A stretch of 64,000 nt of DNA from Chelatococcus caeni (lineage in GTDB: Bacteria; Pseudomonadota; Alphaproteobacteria; Rhizobiales; Beijerinckiaceae): NCBI RefSeq assembly GCF_014196925.1, contig NZ_JACIEN010000003.1, forward strand, positions 496,001 through 560,000. The letters run 5' to 3'. Both the position numbers and the translations under genes were made by a program. Below the pieces are notes generated by a model. That model did no database searches. It saw only the letters and a program-made list of their open reading frames with translations, and was not told where the DNA came from. This document shows, one piece after another, positions 8,650 through 16,758 of this stretch (position 1 is its first letter; the number at the start of each line of letters is the position of its first letter).

Positions 8650-9150
8650 ATGACCCACGTCGAGTTTGATTACGAACGCAGCGAACACCCGCTCGATGTC
8701 GTCGAGCGGCTCGCCTTCATCAACGACTGGGCCTTCGACCGGGCCGAGGACGACGAAATGTCGATCTCGGTGGCCGGCGTCTGGGCCGAGTATCATATCG
8801 CCTTCACCTGGATCGAGGACGTCGAGGCGGTGCATGTCGCCTGCGCCTTCGACCTCAAGGTGCCCGAGCGGCGCAAGGCGGAACTGCTGCAGCTCGTCTC
8901 GCTCATCAACGAGCAGCTCTGGGTCGGCCATTTCGACCTGTGGAGCGCGCAGAACGTCGTCATGTTCCGTCACGCCCTGCTCTTGAGCGGCGGTGCGGAG
9001 CCGACACGCAGCCAGTGCGAGAGCATGCTGCGCACCGCCCTCGAGGCCTGCGAGCGCCACTACCAGGCCTTCCAGTTCGTGCTCTGGGCCGGCAAGAGCG
9101 CCCGCGAGGCGCTGGAGAGCGTCCTGTTCGAAACCGAAGGCGAGGCCTGA
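8650..9150 (+). CDS. YbjN domain-containing protein
   Basis: The 166-residue protein has the mixed alpha/beta YbjN fold: DVVERLAFINDWAFDRAEDDEMSISV, then a beta-rich centre (WAEYHIAFTWIED) and RRKAELLQLVSLINEQLWVGHFDL. YbjN proteins resemble type III secretion chaperones structurally, and overexpressing E. coli YbjN alters motility and stress responses, but no activity is established. The ATG at 8650 was preferred to an upstream in-frame start because the preceding 22 residues look like non-coding translation. It is followed closely by proC. Confidence 0.85.
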   Translation: MTHVEFDYERSEHPLDVVERLAFINDWAFDRAEDDEMSISVAGVWAEYHIAFTWIEDVEAVHVACAFDLKVPERRKAELLQLVSLINEQLWVGHFDLWSAQNVVMFRHALLLSGGAEPTRSQCESMLRTALEACERHYQAFQFVLWAGKSAREALESVLFETEGEA

Positions 9151-9258
9151 CGCCGCAGCCGGACAGGTCGCGGTGGCAAGTTGCGCCGCCGCGGCCTACA
9201 ACAGCGGGCATCAGGCCGCGCCCTCGGCGCAGGTCGATCTTCTTCGGATAGGGGCCCG

Positions 9259-10080
9259 ATGTCTCTCGTATTTCCCGAAACCCTGGTTCTCGTCGGCGCC
9301 GGCAAGATGGGCGGCGCCATGCTCGACGGCTGGCTCGCCAACGGCCTTGCGCCGGAGGCCGTGACCATTCTCGACCCGCACCCCGCGCCGGAGATGACGG
9401 CGCTCGCGCGCGAGAAGGGCCTCAGGCTCAACCCGCCGCTCGCCGAGGTTGATCCACCGGCCGCCCTCGTCCTCGCCATCAAGCCGCAGTCGCTCGATGC
9501 GAGCGCCGACACCATCGCGCGGCTCGCCGGCGCCGGGACGCTCGTCGTCTCCATTCTCGCCGGCAAGACCATCGCCAACCTGCGCGCGCGCCTGCCCGCG
9601 GCCGGCGCCATCGTGCGCGCCATGCCGAACCTGCCGGCCGCCGTGCGCCGCGGCGTCACCGCCGCCGTCACCGGCCGCGAGACCAGCCGCGAGCGGCGCA
9701 TCATTGCCGACAGCCTGCTCAAGGGCGTCGGCACCGTGGAATGGCTCGACGACGAGAGCCTGATCGACGCGGTCACGGCCGTGTCCGGCTCCGGCCCGGC
9801 CTATGTCTTCCATCTCGCCGAATGCCTCGCCGAGGCGGGAGCGGCCGCCGGCCTGCCGCCGGACCTCGCCGCCCGGCTCGCCCGCGCCACGGTGGTCGGC
9901 GCCGGCGAGATGCTGCGCCAGACGGAGCTCGCCCCGGCCAAGCTGCGCCAGAACGTCACCTCCCCCGGCGGCACCACGGCCGCCGCCCTCGACGTGCTGA
10001 TGGCCAAGGACGGGCTGCAGCCGCTGCTGACGAAGGCCGTCGCGGCAGCCAGGAAACGCGCCGGCGAACTGTCCGGCTGA
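9259..10080 (+). CDS. proC: Pyrroline-5-carboxylate reductase
   Basis: The enzyme reduces delta-1-pyrroline-5-carboxylate to L-proline with NAD(P)H, the last step of proline synthesis. It has 273 residues, the usual length. The N-terminal Rossmann motif VLVGAGKMGGAMLDGWL binds the cofactor, and the C-terminal dimerisation region carries VSGSGPAYVFHLAECLAEAG and the ProC signature ending in TSPGGTTAAAL. The ATG at 9259 starts exactly where homology begins. Placed after the YbjN gene, probably with its own or a shared promoter. Confidence 0.96.
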   Translation: MSLVFPETLVLVGAGKMGGAMLDGWLANGLAPEAVTILDPHPAPEMTALAREKGLRLNPPLAEVDPPAALVLAIKPQSLDASADTIARLAGAGTLVVSILAGKTIANLRARLPAAGAIVRAMPNLPAAVRRGVTAAVTGRETSRERRIIADSLLKGVGTVEWLDDESLIDAVTAVSGSGPAYVFHLAECLAEAGAAAGLPPDLAARLARATVVGAGEMLRQTELAPAKLRQNVTSPGGTTAAALDVLMAKDGLQPLLTKAVAAARKRAGELSG

Positions 10081-10189
10081 CAGAGATATGAGAACGCTGC
10101 CGGCCGCCATCGCCGGCAGTCGACGGGCTGTCGGGGCGCGCAATCGCGCCCTGCAGGCACGATTCCCCTTCCGATGCCGGCAGCAATGC

Positions 10190-10204
10190 CTATCTTGAAG
10201 ATAG
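10190..10204. promoter_or_regulatory. Perfect palindrome upstream of the TetR-type gene
   Basis: CTATCTT-G-AAGATAG is a perfect 7-bp inverted repeat around a single base, ending 22 bases before the ATG of the TetR-like gene. Position and symmetry suit an autoregulatory operator or a promoter-overlapping site. It also lies downstream of a separate hairpin (CTGCCGGC/GCCGGCAG, about 10097-10119) that may end the proC transcript. Confidence 0.5.
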
Positions 10205-10226
10205 ACCGTGCATCGAGGAGGACGAC

Positions 10227-10973
10227 ATGGCAGCCAAGGCCACCGAAAAGGCGCGCGACATCCGCGGTGACATCGTCGAGGCCCTCATGCGCCTCGCCGC
10301 CGAGCGGGACTGGGACGCGATCCGCCTCTCCGACATCGCCGCCGAGGCGGGCGTGACGCTCGCCGAGTTCCGCGGCGCCTTCGGCTCCAAGGGCGCCGTC
10401 CTCGCCGAGTTCAGCCGCCGCATCGACAAGGCGGTGCTTGAGGCCATGCCGGCGCCCGATGCGCCCGACAGCATGGCGGACCAGCCGGCCCGCGAGCGCG
10501 TCTTCGACGTCATGATGCGCCGGCTCGATGCGCTGACCCCCTACCGGGCCGCCCTCAAGCGCCTGTCCCGCAGTCTCCGGCGCGAACTGACGGCCCTGCC
10601 GGAGCTGGCGCGGCTGACGCTCAATTCCCAGCGCTTCATGCTGGAGGCTGCGGGCATCGACACGGAAGGCTCTATGGGGCAGGTGCGCCTGCAGGGCGCC
10701 GTCCTCGTCTACGCGCGCGTGCTCGACACCTGGTACGACGACGACGATCCGGCGCTCGCCGCGACCATGGCGCGCCTCGACCGGGAGCTGACGCGCGGGG
10801 AGCGCATGCTGCGCTGCGCCGAGGATGCCTACCGTCTCGCCGCCCCGTTCCGGGCCGCCGCACGCGTTTTCTGCGAGGGCCGCGCCCGCAATCGCCGCTA
10901 TTGGCGCGAGCGGGCGCGCAGCCGCCGCGACATCGACGGCGACGACAACGAATCCTTCGCCCCGGCCATCTGA
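10227..10973 (+). CDS. TetR/COQ9-like helix-turn-helix protein
   Basis: The 248-residue protein has an N-terminal TetR-type HTH: RGDIVEALMRLAAERDWDAI, then LSDIAAEAGVTLAEFRGAFG as the HTH proper. The C-terminal region (MMRRLDALTPYRAALKRL, then LEAAGI, VYARVLDTWYDDDDP and MARLDRELTRGE) resembles COQ9-type proteins, which share the TetR fold but bind lipids in ubiquinone synthesis. It could therefore be a DNA-binding regulator, as the palindrome in front suggests, or a ubiquinone-related protein. The C-terminus is Arg-rich. No operon partner is evident. Confidence 0.78.
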   Translation: MAAKATEKARDIRGDIVEALMRLAAERDWDAIRLSDIAAEAGVTLAEFRGAFGSKGAVLAEFSRRIDKAVLEAMPAPDAPDSMADQPARERVFDVMMRRLDALTPYRAALKRLSRSLRRELTALPELARLTLNSQRFMLEAAGIDTEGSMGQVRLQGAVLVYARVLDTWYDDDDPALAATMARLDRELTRGERMLRCAEDAYRLAAPFRAAARVFCEGRARNRRYWRERARSRRDIDGDDNESFAPAI

Positions 10974-10984
10974 CCCGCATCATT

Positions 10985-11018
10985 CGGGCCCGCCGCAGGA
11001 TCTGCTGCGGCGGGCCCG
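10985..11018 (+). terminator. Strong GC hairpin after the TetR-type gene
   Basis: A perfect 14-bp stem (CGGGCCCGCCGCAG, 10985-10998, pairing with 11005-11018) closes a 6-base loop 11 bases beyond the stop codon. It lacks a real T-run (followed by GATGCGGCATCTTCTG), so it may be a weak terminator or an mRNA 3'-end stabiliser. Confidence 0.55.
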
Positions 11019-11150
11019 GATGCGGCATCTTCTGTCACCATCGGCCGTTTCTCCACGCCGACGTTGGGATGCGTTGCGCGATGCTCTTGCATTGGAGCGT
11101 CGCCGGCGGCACATGCGGCGACGCCCGCAACCGATGGAGAATTCCTGCCG

Positions 11151-11507
11151 ATGTCGACTGCCCTCGCAAGCGAACGCATCACCTTCGACGATTTCCTCAA
11201 GATCGACATCCGCGTCGGCACCATCGTCGAGGTCGCCCCCTTCCCGGAGGCCCGCAAGCCGGCATTCAAGCTCGTGATCGATTTCGGCGGTGACATCGGG
11301 CGCAGGAAGTCGTCGGCCCAGATCACCCAGAACCACGGGCCCGAGGATCTCGTCGGCCGGCAGGTGCTGGCGGTCGTCAACTTCCCGCCGCGCCAGATCG
11401 GCCCCTTCATGTCCGAGGTGCTGACGCTCGGCGTGCCGGACGCGGCCGGCAACGTCATGCTCATCGGCCCGGACCGCGCTGTGCCGAACGGCGGGCGGCT
11501 GTACTGA
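11151..11507 (+). CDS. csaA: tRNA-binding/export chaperone-like protein CsaA
   Basis: The 118-residue protein is a single OB-fold tRNA-binding domain: ITFDDFLKIDIRVGTIVEV, FPEARKPAFKLVIDFG, QITQNHGPEDLVGRQVLAVVN, and the ending AVPNGGRLY. Length and motifs match CsaA, a dimer that in Bacillus was described as a secretion-associated chaperone and that structurally binds tRNA. In alphaproteobacteria the role is not settled. The ATG at 11151 is where similarity begins. Converges with the histidine kinase gene 6 bases downstream. Confidence 0.92.
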   Translation: MSTALASERITFDDFLKIDIRVGTIVEVAPFPEARKPAFKLVIDFGGDIGRRKSSAQITQNHGPEDLVGRQVLAVVNFPPRQIGPFMSEVLTLGVPDAAGNVMLIGPDRAVPNGGRLY

Positions 11508-11513
11508 GGCCTG

Positions 11514-12875
11514 CTAGACGGGTATGCGCACCATCGCCCGGAGGCCGCCCAGCGGGCTGTCCATCAGCGTCACGTCGCCGCCGTGCGAGCGGGCGATGTC
11601 GCGGGCGATGGCAAGGCCGAGGCCGGTGCCGCCGTCGTCGACGTTGCGCGCCTCGTCGAGGCGCACGAAGGGCTTGAACACCTCCTCGCGCAGCTCCTTC
11701 GGCACGCCGGGGCCGTCGTCGTCCACCGTGATGATGAGCCAGCGCAGGTCGCGCAGGGCATTGATGGCGATGTTCTCGCCGTGTCGCGCCGCATTGGCGA
11801 CCAGGTTGACGAGGAGGCGCCGGAAGGCGTCCGGCCGTACGGTGACGACGAGGTCGTCGGCCACGGTCACGCTCGTCGCATGGCCCTGGCGCTCGAGATC
11901 GGCCTGCAGGTCCTCGAGCAGGTCCCGCATGTCGGTCGGCGCCGGCTGCTCGCCGGCATCGCCGCGCGCGAAGGCGAGATAGGCCTCGAGCATGCGCGTC
12001 ATCTCGTCGACGTCCTTGCGCAGGGCCTCGACGTCGGGCGTGTCCTCCAGCATGGCGAGCGACAGCTTGAACCGCGTCAGGATGGTGCGCAGGTCGTGGC
12101 TGACGCCGTTCAGCATGGTCGTGCGCTGGTCGATGGCCCGCTCGACGCGCTGCTTCATCTCGAGGAAGGCCTGGCCGGCCCGGCGCACCTCGCGCGCCCC
12201 GCGCGGGTGGAACTCGACCTCGCGGCCCTTGCCGAAGGCCTCGGAGGCGTCGGCGAGGCGCAGGATGGGCTTGATCTGGTTGCGCAGGAAGAGGATGGCG
12301 ACGGCGAGCAGCACGAGCGATGCCGTCACCATCCACACGAGGAAGATGTGGGAGTTCGACGCATAGGCGAGGCTGCGCCGTGCGATGATGCGCATCACCA
12401 CCTTGTCGAGCTTGATGCGGATCTCGATGAGGTTGGAGCGCCCGACGGTGTCGATCCAGAACGGGCGCGCCACCTGCTTGCGGATCTCGTCGGAGAGCAC
12501 GCTGTCGAGGATGGAGAAGAAGGGCTTCGGCCCCGGCGGCGGCAGCTCCTCGCCCGGCAGGATGTCGACGTCGAGCCCGAGGTCCTGGGCCGCGATGCGC
12601 GTGAGGATCGTCGCCTCCGCATCCTGCGGATAGCTCTCGTAGACGTGGATGAGCGCCGCGACGTCGCCCGACACGGCGGACGACAGCCGCCGCGTGACGA
12701 GCTGCCAGTGCCGCTCCATGAAGACATAGGCGACGACCGACTGCAGGATGACGACCGGCGCGATGATGATGATGAGCGAGCGGGCATAGAGGCCCTTCGG
12801 CATCATCGAGCCGACCCAGCGCAAGGCCCGGTGGAAGAAGGCCGACGGTCGACCCATCGCACTGATCAGGCTCAT
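11514..12875 (-). CDS. Sensor histidine kinase, EnvZ-like
   Basis: The 453-residue inner-membrane kinase has TM1 at about 31-53, a periplasmic domain of about 120 residues (with a Pro-rich stretch near 112-117), TM2 at about 177-197, a HAMP linker, the phosphoacceptor His260 in NGVSHDLRT, and an ATP-binding domain with LVNLVANAARHG (N box), DDDGPGVP and DGGTGLGLAIA (G boxes). It is the last gene of the MarR-response regulator-kinase set and starts 9 bases after the regulator stops, so it very likely phosphorylates that regulator. The signal is unknown. Confidence 0.93.
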   Translation of the reverse strand: MSLISAMGRPSAFFHRALRWVGSMMPKGLYARSLIIIIAPVVILQSVVAYVFMERHWQLVTRRLSSAVSGDVAALIHVYESYPQDAEATILTRIAAQDLGLDVDILPGEELPPPGPKPFFSILDSVLSDEIRKQVARPFWIDTVGRSNLIEIRIKLDKVVMRIIARRSLAYASNSHIFLVWMVTASLVLLAVAILFLRNQIKPILRLADASEAFGKGREVEFHPRGAREVRRAGQAFLEMKQRVERAIDQRTTMLNGVSHDLRTILTRFKLSLAMLEDTPDVEALRKDVDEMTRMLEAYLAFARGDAGEQPAPTDMRDLLEDLQADLERQGHATSVTVADDLVVTVRPDAFRRLLVNLVANAARHGENIAINALRDLRWLIITVDDDGPGVPKELREEVFKPFVRLDEARNVDDGGTGLGLAIARDIARSHGGDVTLMDSPLGGLRAMVRIPV

Positions 12876-12884
12876 GAGGTCACG

Positions 12885-13595
12885 TCATTCGTCCACGAGC
12901 AGCCGGTAGCCTATGCCGCGGACGGTCTGCAGATGCACCGGGTTGGCCGGGTCACGCTCGATCTTGCGGCGCAGCCGGTTGATCTGCACGTCCACGGTGC
13001 GCTCGCTGGCACCGGCCCCGAGCCCGGCGAGCGCCTCGCGCGGCACCTGCTGGCCGGGGCGCGAGCCGAGGATGCTCAGGATCTCCCGCTCCCGGTCCGT
13101 GATGCGGATGATCTCGTCGCCGCGGCGCAGCTCGCCGCGGTCGAGGCGGAAGGTGAACTCGCCGAAGCGGATGGCATCGGCCGGCGCCTGGGCGCCTTCG
13201 CCGTTGCCCGCCCGCCTGAGGATGTTGCCGACGCGCAGCAGGAGCTCGCGCGGCTCGAAGGGCTTCGACAGATAGTCGTCCGCCCCGATCTCGAGCCCCT
13301 TCACCCGGTCGCCCGCATCCGCCCGCGCCGTCAGCATCAGGATCGGCATGCCCGACAGCAGCCGCAGGCGCTTGGCGAAGTCGAAGCCGTTCTCGCCGGG
13401 CATCATGATGTCGAGCACCATCAGGTCGAACACCATGTGGCCGAGCCGCGTCTCGGCCTCGGCCGCATTGGCGGCCGGCGTCACGCGGTAGCCGTTCTCG
13501 CTGAGGAAGCGTGTGAGGAGATCGCGCAGGCGCCTGTCGTCATCGACCACGAGAATGTGCGGCGCATCGTCCGCCAGCGAAATCGCCCTTCGCAT
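12885..13595 (-). CDS. petR: OmpR-family response regulator, PetR-like
   Basis: The 236-residue protein has a receiver domain (acidic pocket Asp18-Asp20, phosphoacceptor Asp62 in MVLDIMMPGENG, Thr89, Lys111 in YLSKPFEP) and a C-terminal winged helix (ITDREREILSIL, then RTVDVQINRLRRKIE and VRGIGYRL). In Rhodobacter capsulatus, petR of similar length follows a MarR-like petP upstream of petABC. Here the same pair occurs but petABC lies about 20 kb away. It is 31 bases after the MarR gene and 9 before the kinase. The name rests on this order and family match and is moderately sure. Confidence 0.9.
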   Translation of the reverse strand: MRRAISLADDAPHILVVDDDRRLRDLLTRFLSENGYRVTPAANAAEAETRLGHMVFDLMVLDIMMPGENGFDFAKRLRLLSGMPILMLTARADAGDRVKGLEIGADDYLSKPFEPRELLLRVGNILRRAGNGEGAQAPADAIRFGEFTFRLDRGELRRGDEIIRITDREREILSILGSRPGQQVPREALAGLGAGASERTVDVQINRLRRKIERDPANPVHLQTVRGIGYRLLVDE

Positions 13596-13626
13596 CCGTC
13601 AATCCCCGACAGGCGGCACCCGCCCG

Positions 13627-14151
13627 TCACTGCCCCTTCCGTTCGCCCGCACCGTACACGAGGCGCGCCACGTGGTCGCGATCGTTTTCGTCGATCATGG
13701 CGAAAAGAAAGCGCAGCGCCGCCTGCCTGTCATCCTCGCCGCACCGGTCGATCGCCCGGCGGATGCGCTCGCCCTGCATCCGGGAGAGCGCGAGCGCCAG
13801 GTCGCGGCCCTTGACGGTGGGGAACAGGAGGCGCTGGCGCCGGTCCTGCACGCCGGTGCGCTGCTCGACGAAGCCCTTCTCGACCAGCTCCTTGAGCACG
13901 CGGTTGAGGCTCTGCTTGGTGATGCGCAGGATGTCGAGCAGCTCGGCGATGGTCAGGCCCGGCTGGCGGTTGACGAAATGCAGCACCCGGTGATGGGCCC
14001 GCCCGAAGCCGTAGTCCGTCAGAATGCGGTCGGGATCGCTGACGAAGTCGCGATAGGCGAAGAACAGAAGCTCGATGACGTCGAAACACGACTGCGTCTC
14101 GGCGGGGTCGGTCGCAGCCGCGGGCGGCGCCTCGGCAAGGGCTCCAGACAA
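13627..14151 (-). CDS. petP: MarR-family regulator, PetP-like
   Basis: The 174-residue winged-helix protein contains RILTDYGFGRAHHRVLHFV, the HTH PGLTIAELLDILRITKQSLNRVLKELVEKG and the wing VQDRRQRLLFPTVKGRDL. This is a MarR domain, and its place directly before a PetR-type response regulator matches the petPR pair of Rhodobacter. It is the first gene of a three-gene minus-strand operon with petR and a histidine kinase, divergent from ilvE. Its ligand and targets are unknown; autoregulation is likely for the family. Confidence 0.85.
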   Translation of the reverse strand: MSGALAEAPPAAATDPAETQSCFDVIELLFFAYRDFVSDPDRILTDYGFGRAHHRVLHFVNRQPGLTIAELLDILRITKQSLNRVLKELVEKGFVEQRTGVQDRRQRLLFPTVKGRDLALALSRMQGERIRRAIDRCGEDDRQAALRFLFAMIDENDRDHVARLVYGAGERKGQ

Positions 14152-14177
14152 TGCGTCACTCCGTTACGTCAGCCTTA

Positions 14178-14210
14178 TTGACATATCTCAAGCTGATTGT
14201 TACTCGTCAA
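14178..14210. promoter_or_regulatory. Overlapping divergent promoters for petP-like operon and ilvE
   Basis: Plus strand: TTGACA (14178-14183), 17-base spacer, weak -10 TACTCG (14201-14206), facing ilvE. Minus strand: TTGACG (14210-14205), 16-base spacer, -10-like AGATAT (14188-14183), facing the MarR gene. The boxes interleave, so polymerase at one could hinder the other. Assigned by eye only. Confidence 0.4.
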
Positions 14211-14309
14211 GCGCGATCCGCGAAACGAATGAACTTTGCCGGGCTTTTTTGGGTAGCATTCTGACCCTCCGGCACTGAAAGCGGACGAGGTCGTGAGGAG
14301 AATCTCCCA

Positions 14310-15197
14310 ATGTCAGTCATTCCGTTCGATCAGCGTGAAGGTGTCATCTGGTTCGATGGCAAGCTCGTCCCCTGGCAGGACGCGACGCTGCACGTACTCT
14401 CCCACGGCCTGCACTATGCCTCCTGCGTGTTCGAGGGCGAGCGCGCCTACGGCGGCGCCATCTTCAAATCCACCGAGCACTCGCAGCGCCTGAAGAAGTC
14501 GGCGGAATACCTCGATTTCGAGATCCCGTTCTCGGTCGAGGAGATCGACGCCGCCAAGCGCCTGGTGCTGGAGAAGAACGGCCAGGTCGACGCCTATGTG
14601 CGCCCGGTCGCCTGGCGCGGCTCGGAGATGATGGGCGTCTCGGCCCAGCACAACAAGATCCACCTCGCCATCGCCACCTGGGAATGGCCGAGCTATTTCG
14701 ACCCGGCCCAGCGCCTCAAGGGCATCCGGCTCGACATGGCCGAGTTCCGCCGCCCGGATCCGGCGACGATCCCGTGCAAGTCCAAGGCCGCCGGCCTGTA
14801 CATGATCTGCACGATCTCCAAGCACAAGGCCGAGCGCAAGGGCTATGCCGACGCCCTGATGCTCGACTGGCGCGGCCAGGTCGCCGAGTGCACGGGCGCC
14901 AACGTCTTCTTCGTGAAGGACGGCGCGCTGCACACGCCGACGCCGGACTGCTTCCTCGACGGCATCACCCGCCGCACGGTCATCGAGCTCGCCAAGCGCC
15001 GCGGCTTCGAGGTCGTCGAGCGCGCCATCCTGCCGGGCGAGCTCGAGGGCTTCTCGGAGTGCTTCATCACCGGCACCGCCGCCGAGGTGACGCCGGTCGC
15101 CGAGATCGGCCCTTACACCTTCGTGCCCGGCGCCATCACCAAGGCCCTGCTCGAGGACTACATGGCCGAGGTGCAGCCGAAGGCCAAGGCGGCGTAA
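14310..15197 (+). CDS. ilvE: Branched-chain amino acid aminotransferase
   Basis: The 295-residue fold-type IV PLP enzyme interconverts Leu, Ile or Val and their 2-oxo acids. Features in order: WFDGKLVPWQDATLHVLSHG at the N-terminus, YVRPVAWRG, the PLP-lysine region PCKSKAAGLYM (Lys about 159 by alignment with E. coli IlvE), DALMLDWRGQVAECTGANVF, and the phosphate-binding FITGTAAEVTPV. It fits the cytosolic BCAT class common in rhizobia. It stands alone and is followed by a repeat-type terminator. Confidence 0.94.
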   Translation: MSVIPFDQREGVIWFDGKLVPWQDATLHVLSHGLHYASCVFEGERAYGGAIFKSTEHSQRLKKSAEYLDFEIPFSVEEIDAAKRLVLEKNGQVDAYVRPVAWRGSEMMGVSAQHNKIHLAIATWEWPSYFDPAQRLKGIRLDMAEFRRPDPATIPCKSKAAGLYMICTISKHKAERKGYADALMLDWRGQVAECTGANVFFVKDGALHTPTPDCFLDGITRRTVIELAKRRGFEVVERAILPGELEGFSECFITGTAAEVTPVAEIGPYTFVPGAITKALLEDYMAEVQPKAKAA

Positions 15198-15260
15198 GAA
15201 ATTGCAGCGGGCGCCTCCGGACGCCCGCCCGCCTCTGCGATGAACGATATATCCAGCGTC

Positions 15261-15294
15261 ATGGCCGGGCTTGTCCCGGCCATCCACGTTTTTT
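15261..15294 (+). terminator. Repeat-type terminator after ilvE
   Basis: A perfect 9-bp stem (ATGGCCGGG, 15261-15269, with CCCGGCCAT, 15275-15283) is followed by CCACG and six T (15289-15294). The hairpin with its flanks resembles a common dispersed repeat of Rhizobiales genomes, here apparently serving as an intrinsic terminator. A weaker hairpin (GCGGGCG/CGCCCGC) lies just after the ilvE stop. Confidence 0.7.
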
Positions 15295-15369
15295 AACCCG
15301 GCACGGCCTGTTGAAGACGCGAATGCCCGCGACGAGCGCGGGGCATGACGAGCGGGTTACGCCGTTCCC

Positions 15370-15849
15370 TCAATCCCAGCGCGTCGTCGCCTCGTCGTCC
15401 TCCTGCCGTGGCGCCACCCAGCCGCCGCTGGTGCCGTCGGCGAGATGCTCCTTCTTCCAGAAGGGCGCGCGGGTCTTCAGGTAGTCCATCAGGAACGACG
15501 CCGCCTCGAAGGCCGCCTGCCGGTGAGCCGAGGCGGTGACGACGAGCACGATGTTCTCGCCGGGGCGGATGAGACCGTAGCGGTGGATGACGCAAAGGCC
15601 CTTCAGCGGCCAGCGCCGCTCCGCCTCCGCGGCCACGCGCGCGATCTCCTCCTCCGCCATGCCGGGATAATGCTCGAGCTCGAGCGCCACGAGGCGCCCG
15701 CCGTCGTTCCGGCACACGCCGGTGAAGGTGACGATGGCGCCAATGTCATGAGGGCCGGTCTCCCGGGCACCAGCATCCCCGCCGGCCTGCACCGCCGCCA
15801 CTTCCGCCGCGACATCGAAATCGGCCGACTGGACGCGGATATCGGCCAT
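15370..15849 (-). CDS. moaE: Molybdopterin synthase catalytic subunit MoaE
   Basis: MoaE moves sulfur from the MoaD thiocarboxylate onto cyclic pyranopterin monophosphate to make molybdopterin. The 159-residue protein shows GAIVTFTGVCR, LELEHYPGMAEEEI, IHRYGLIRPGE and the active-site tail YLKTRAPFWKKEHL with its conserved Lys residues. It starts 4 bases after the moaD stop and belongs to the uvrC-pgsA-moaD-moaE set. No other cofactor genes are in the window. Confidence 0.95.
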   Translation of the reverse strand: MADIRVQSADFDVAAEVAAVQAGGDAGARETGPHDIGAIVTFTGVCRNDGGRLVALELEHYPGMAEEEIARVAAEAERRWPLKGLCVIHRYGLIRPGENIVLVVTASAHRQAAFEAASFLMDYLKTRAPFWKKEHLADGTSGGWVAPRQEDDEATTRWD

Positions 15850-15853
15850 GGCG

Positions 15854-16105
15854 TCAGCCGCCCGTCATCGGCGGGAAGAAGGCGATCTCGCCCGCCCCCG
15901 CGATCGGCGCATCGGGCTTGACGTGGCGCCGGTCGATGGCCGCGCGCACGATATCCGGCTCGGCGAAGGCATGGGCATATTCCTCGCCCCTGCCCTTGAG
16001 CCAGCCGGCAAGCTCGGCCACCGTGCGCACGTCGTCGGGCGGCGTCACGATTTCCTCGGTCTTGCCGACCCGCTCGCGCACCCAGGCGAAATAGACGATT
16101 TTCAT
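15854..16105 (-). CDS. moaD: Molybdopterin synthase sulfur carrier MoaD
   Basis: An 83-residue ubiquitin-like protein that begins MKIVYFAWVRERVG and ends FFPPMTGG; the C-terminal Gly-Gly is the site that is adenylated and thiocarboxylated before sulfur transfer by MoaE. The ATG at 16105 overlaps the pgsA stop by 4 nt. The frame extends upstream, but only this start gives a standard MoaD. Confidence 0.95.
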   Translation of the reverse strand: MKIVYFAWVRERVGKTEEIVTPPDDVRTVAELAGWLKGRGEEYAHAFAEPDIVRAAIDRRHVKPDAPIAGAGEIAFFPPMTGG

Positions 16106-16710
16106 GACCGCCGCGCGTCCTCCTCGAGGAGATGCTTGATCCCGGCCTTCATATAGTCCCACCCGGTGTAGAGCGTCAGCATCGCGGCGAGCCACAGGAG
16201 CACGATGCCCACCGTGACCGTGCCGGGCAGCACCCGCTCGCCGGCCGGGCCGGCGACGAGAAAGCCGATGGCGAGGAGCTGGAAGGCCGTTTTCCACTTG
16301 GCGACGCGCGTCACCGGCACGCTGACGCGCAGCTCGGCCAGGAATTCGCGCAGGCCCGAGACGAGGATCTCGCGGCACAGGATGATGATGGCCGCCCACA
16401 TGCTCCAGCCGCGGATGGTCCCGTCGGAGGCGAGCATGAGGAGGCACGCCGCCACGAGGAGCTTGTCGGCGATGGGGTCGAGCATGCGCCCGAGCGCCGA
16501 TTGCTGCGACCAGGCACGCGCCAGCCAGCCGTCGAGATAATCCGTCACCGCCGCTGCGATATAGAGGCCGAGGGCGATCCACCGCGTCCACACGTCCTCC
16601 GGCCAGAAAAGGCAGACGACCACCGCCGGCACGGCCGCGATGCGGCCATAGGTCAGGAGATTCGGCAGGCTCAGCGCGCCATTCCGGCGCGTGGTGGTGG
16701 TCTCACTCAT
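16102..16710 (-). CDS. pgsA: CDP-diacylglycerol--glycerol-3-phosphate 3-phosphatidyltransferase
   Basis: PgsA makes phosphatidylglycerol phosphate from CDP-diacylglycerol and glycerol 3-phosphate in the inner membrane, the committed step to phosphatidylglycerol and cardiolipin. The 202-residue protein has several TM helices and the CDP-alcohol phosphotransferase motif in full: D-Y-L-D-G-W-L-A-R, then G-R-M-L-D-P-I-A-D (Dx2DGx2ARx8Gx3Dx3D). It lies between uvrC and moaD. An upstream hydrophilic stretch (SETTTTRRNG) precedes LPNLLTYGR, the usual start of the family. Confidence 0.95.
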   Translation of the reverse strand: MSETTTTRRNGALSLPNLLTYGRIAAVPAVVVCLFWPEDVWTRWIALGLYIAAAVTDYLDGWLARAWSQQSALGRMLDPIADKLLVAACLLMLASDGTIRGWSMWAAIIILCREILVSGLREFLAELRVSVPVTRVAKWKTAFQLLAIGFLVAGPAGERVLPGTVTVGIVLLWLAAMLTLYTGWDYMKAGIKHLLEEDARRS

Positions 16711-16758
16711 CGGGGGCGAGCAAACCTTTTCTGTTGCGGTGCGTCAACCTCGGGCAGC

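Noticed and set aside
15261-15294. Counting the ilvE terminator as a third repeat family
   Set aside because: Only one copy is in this window, so repetition cannot be shown here; it is recorded as a terminator.
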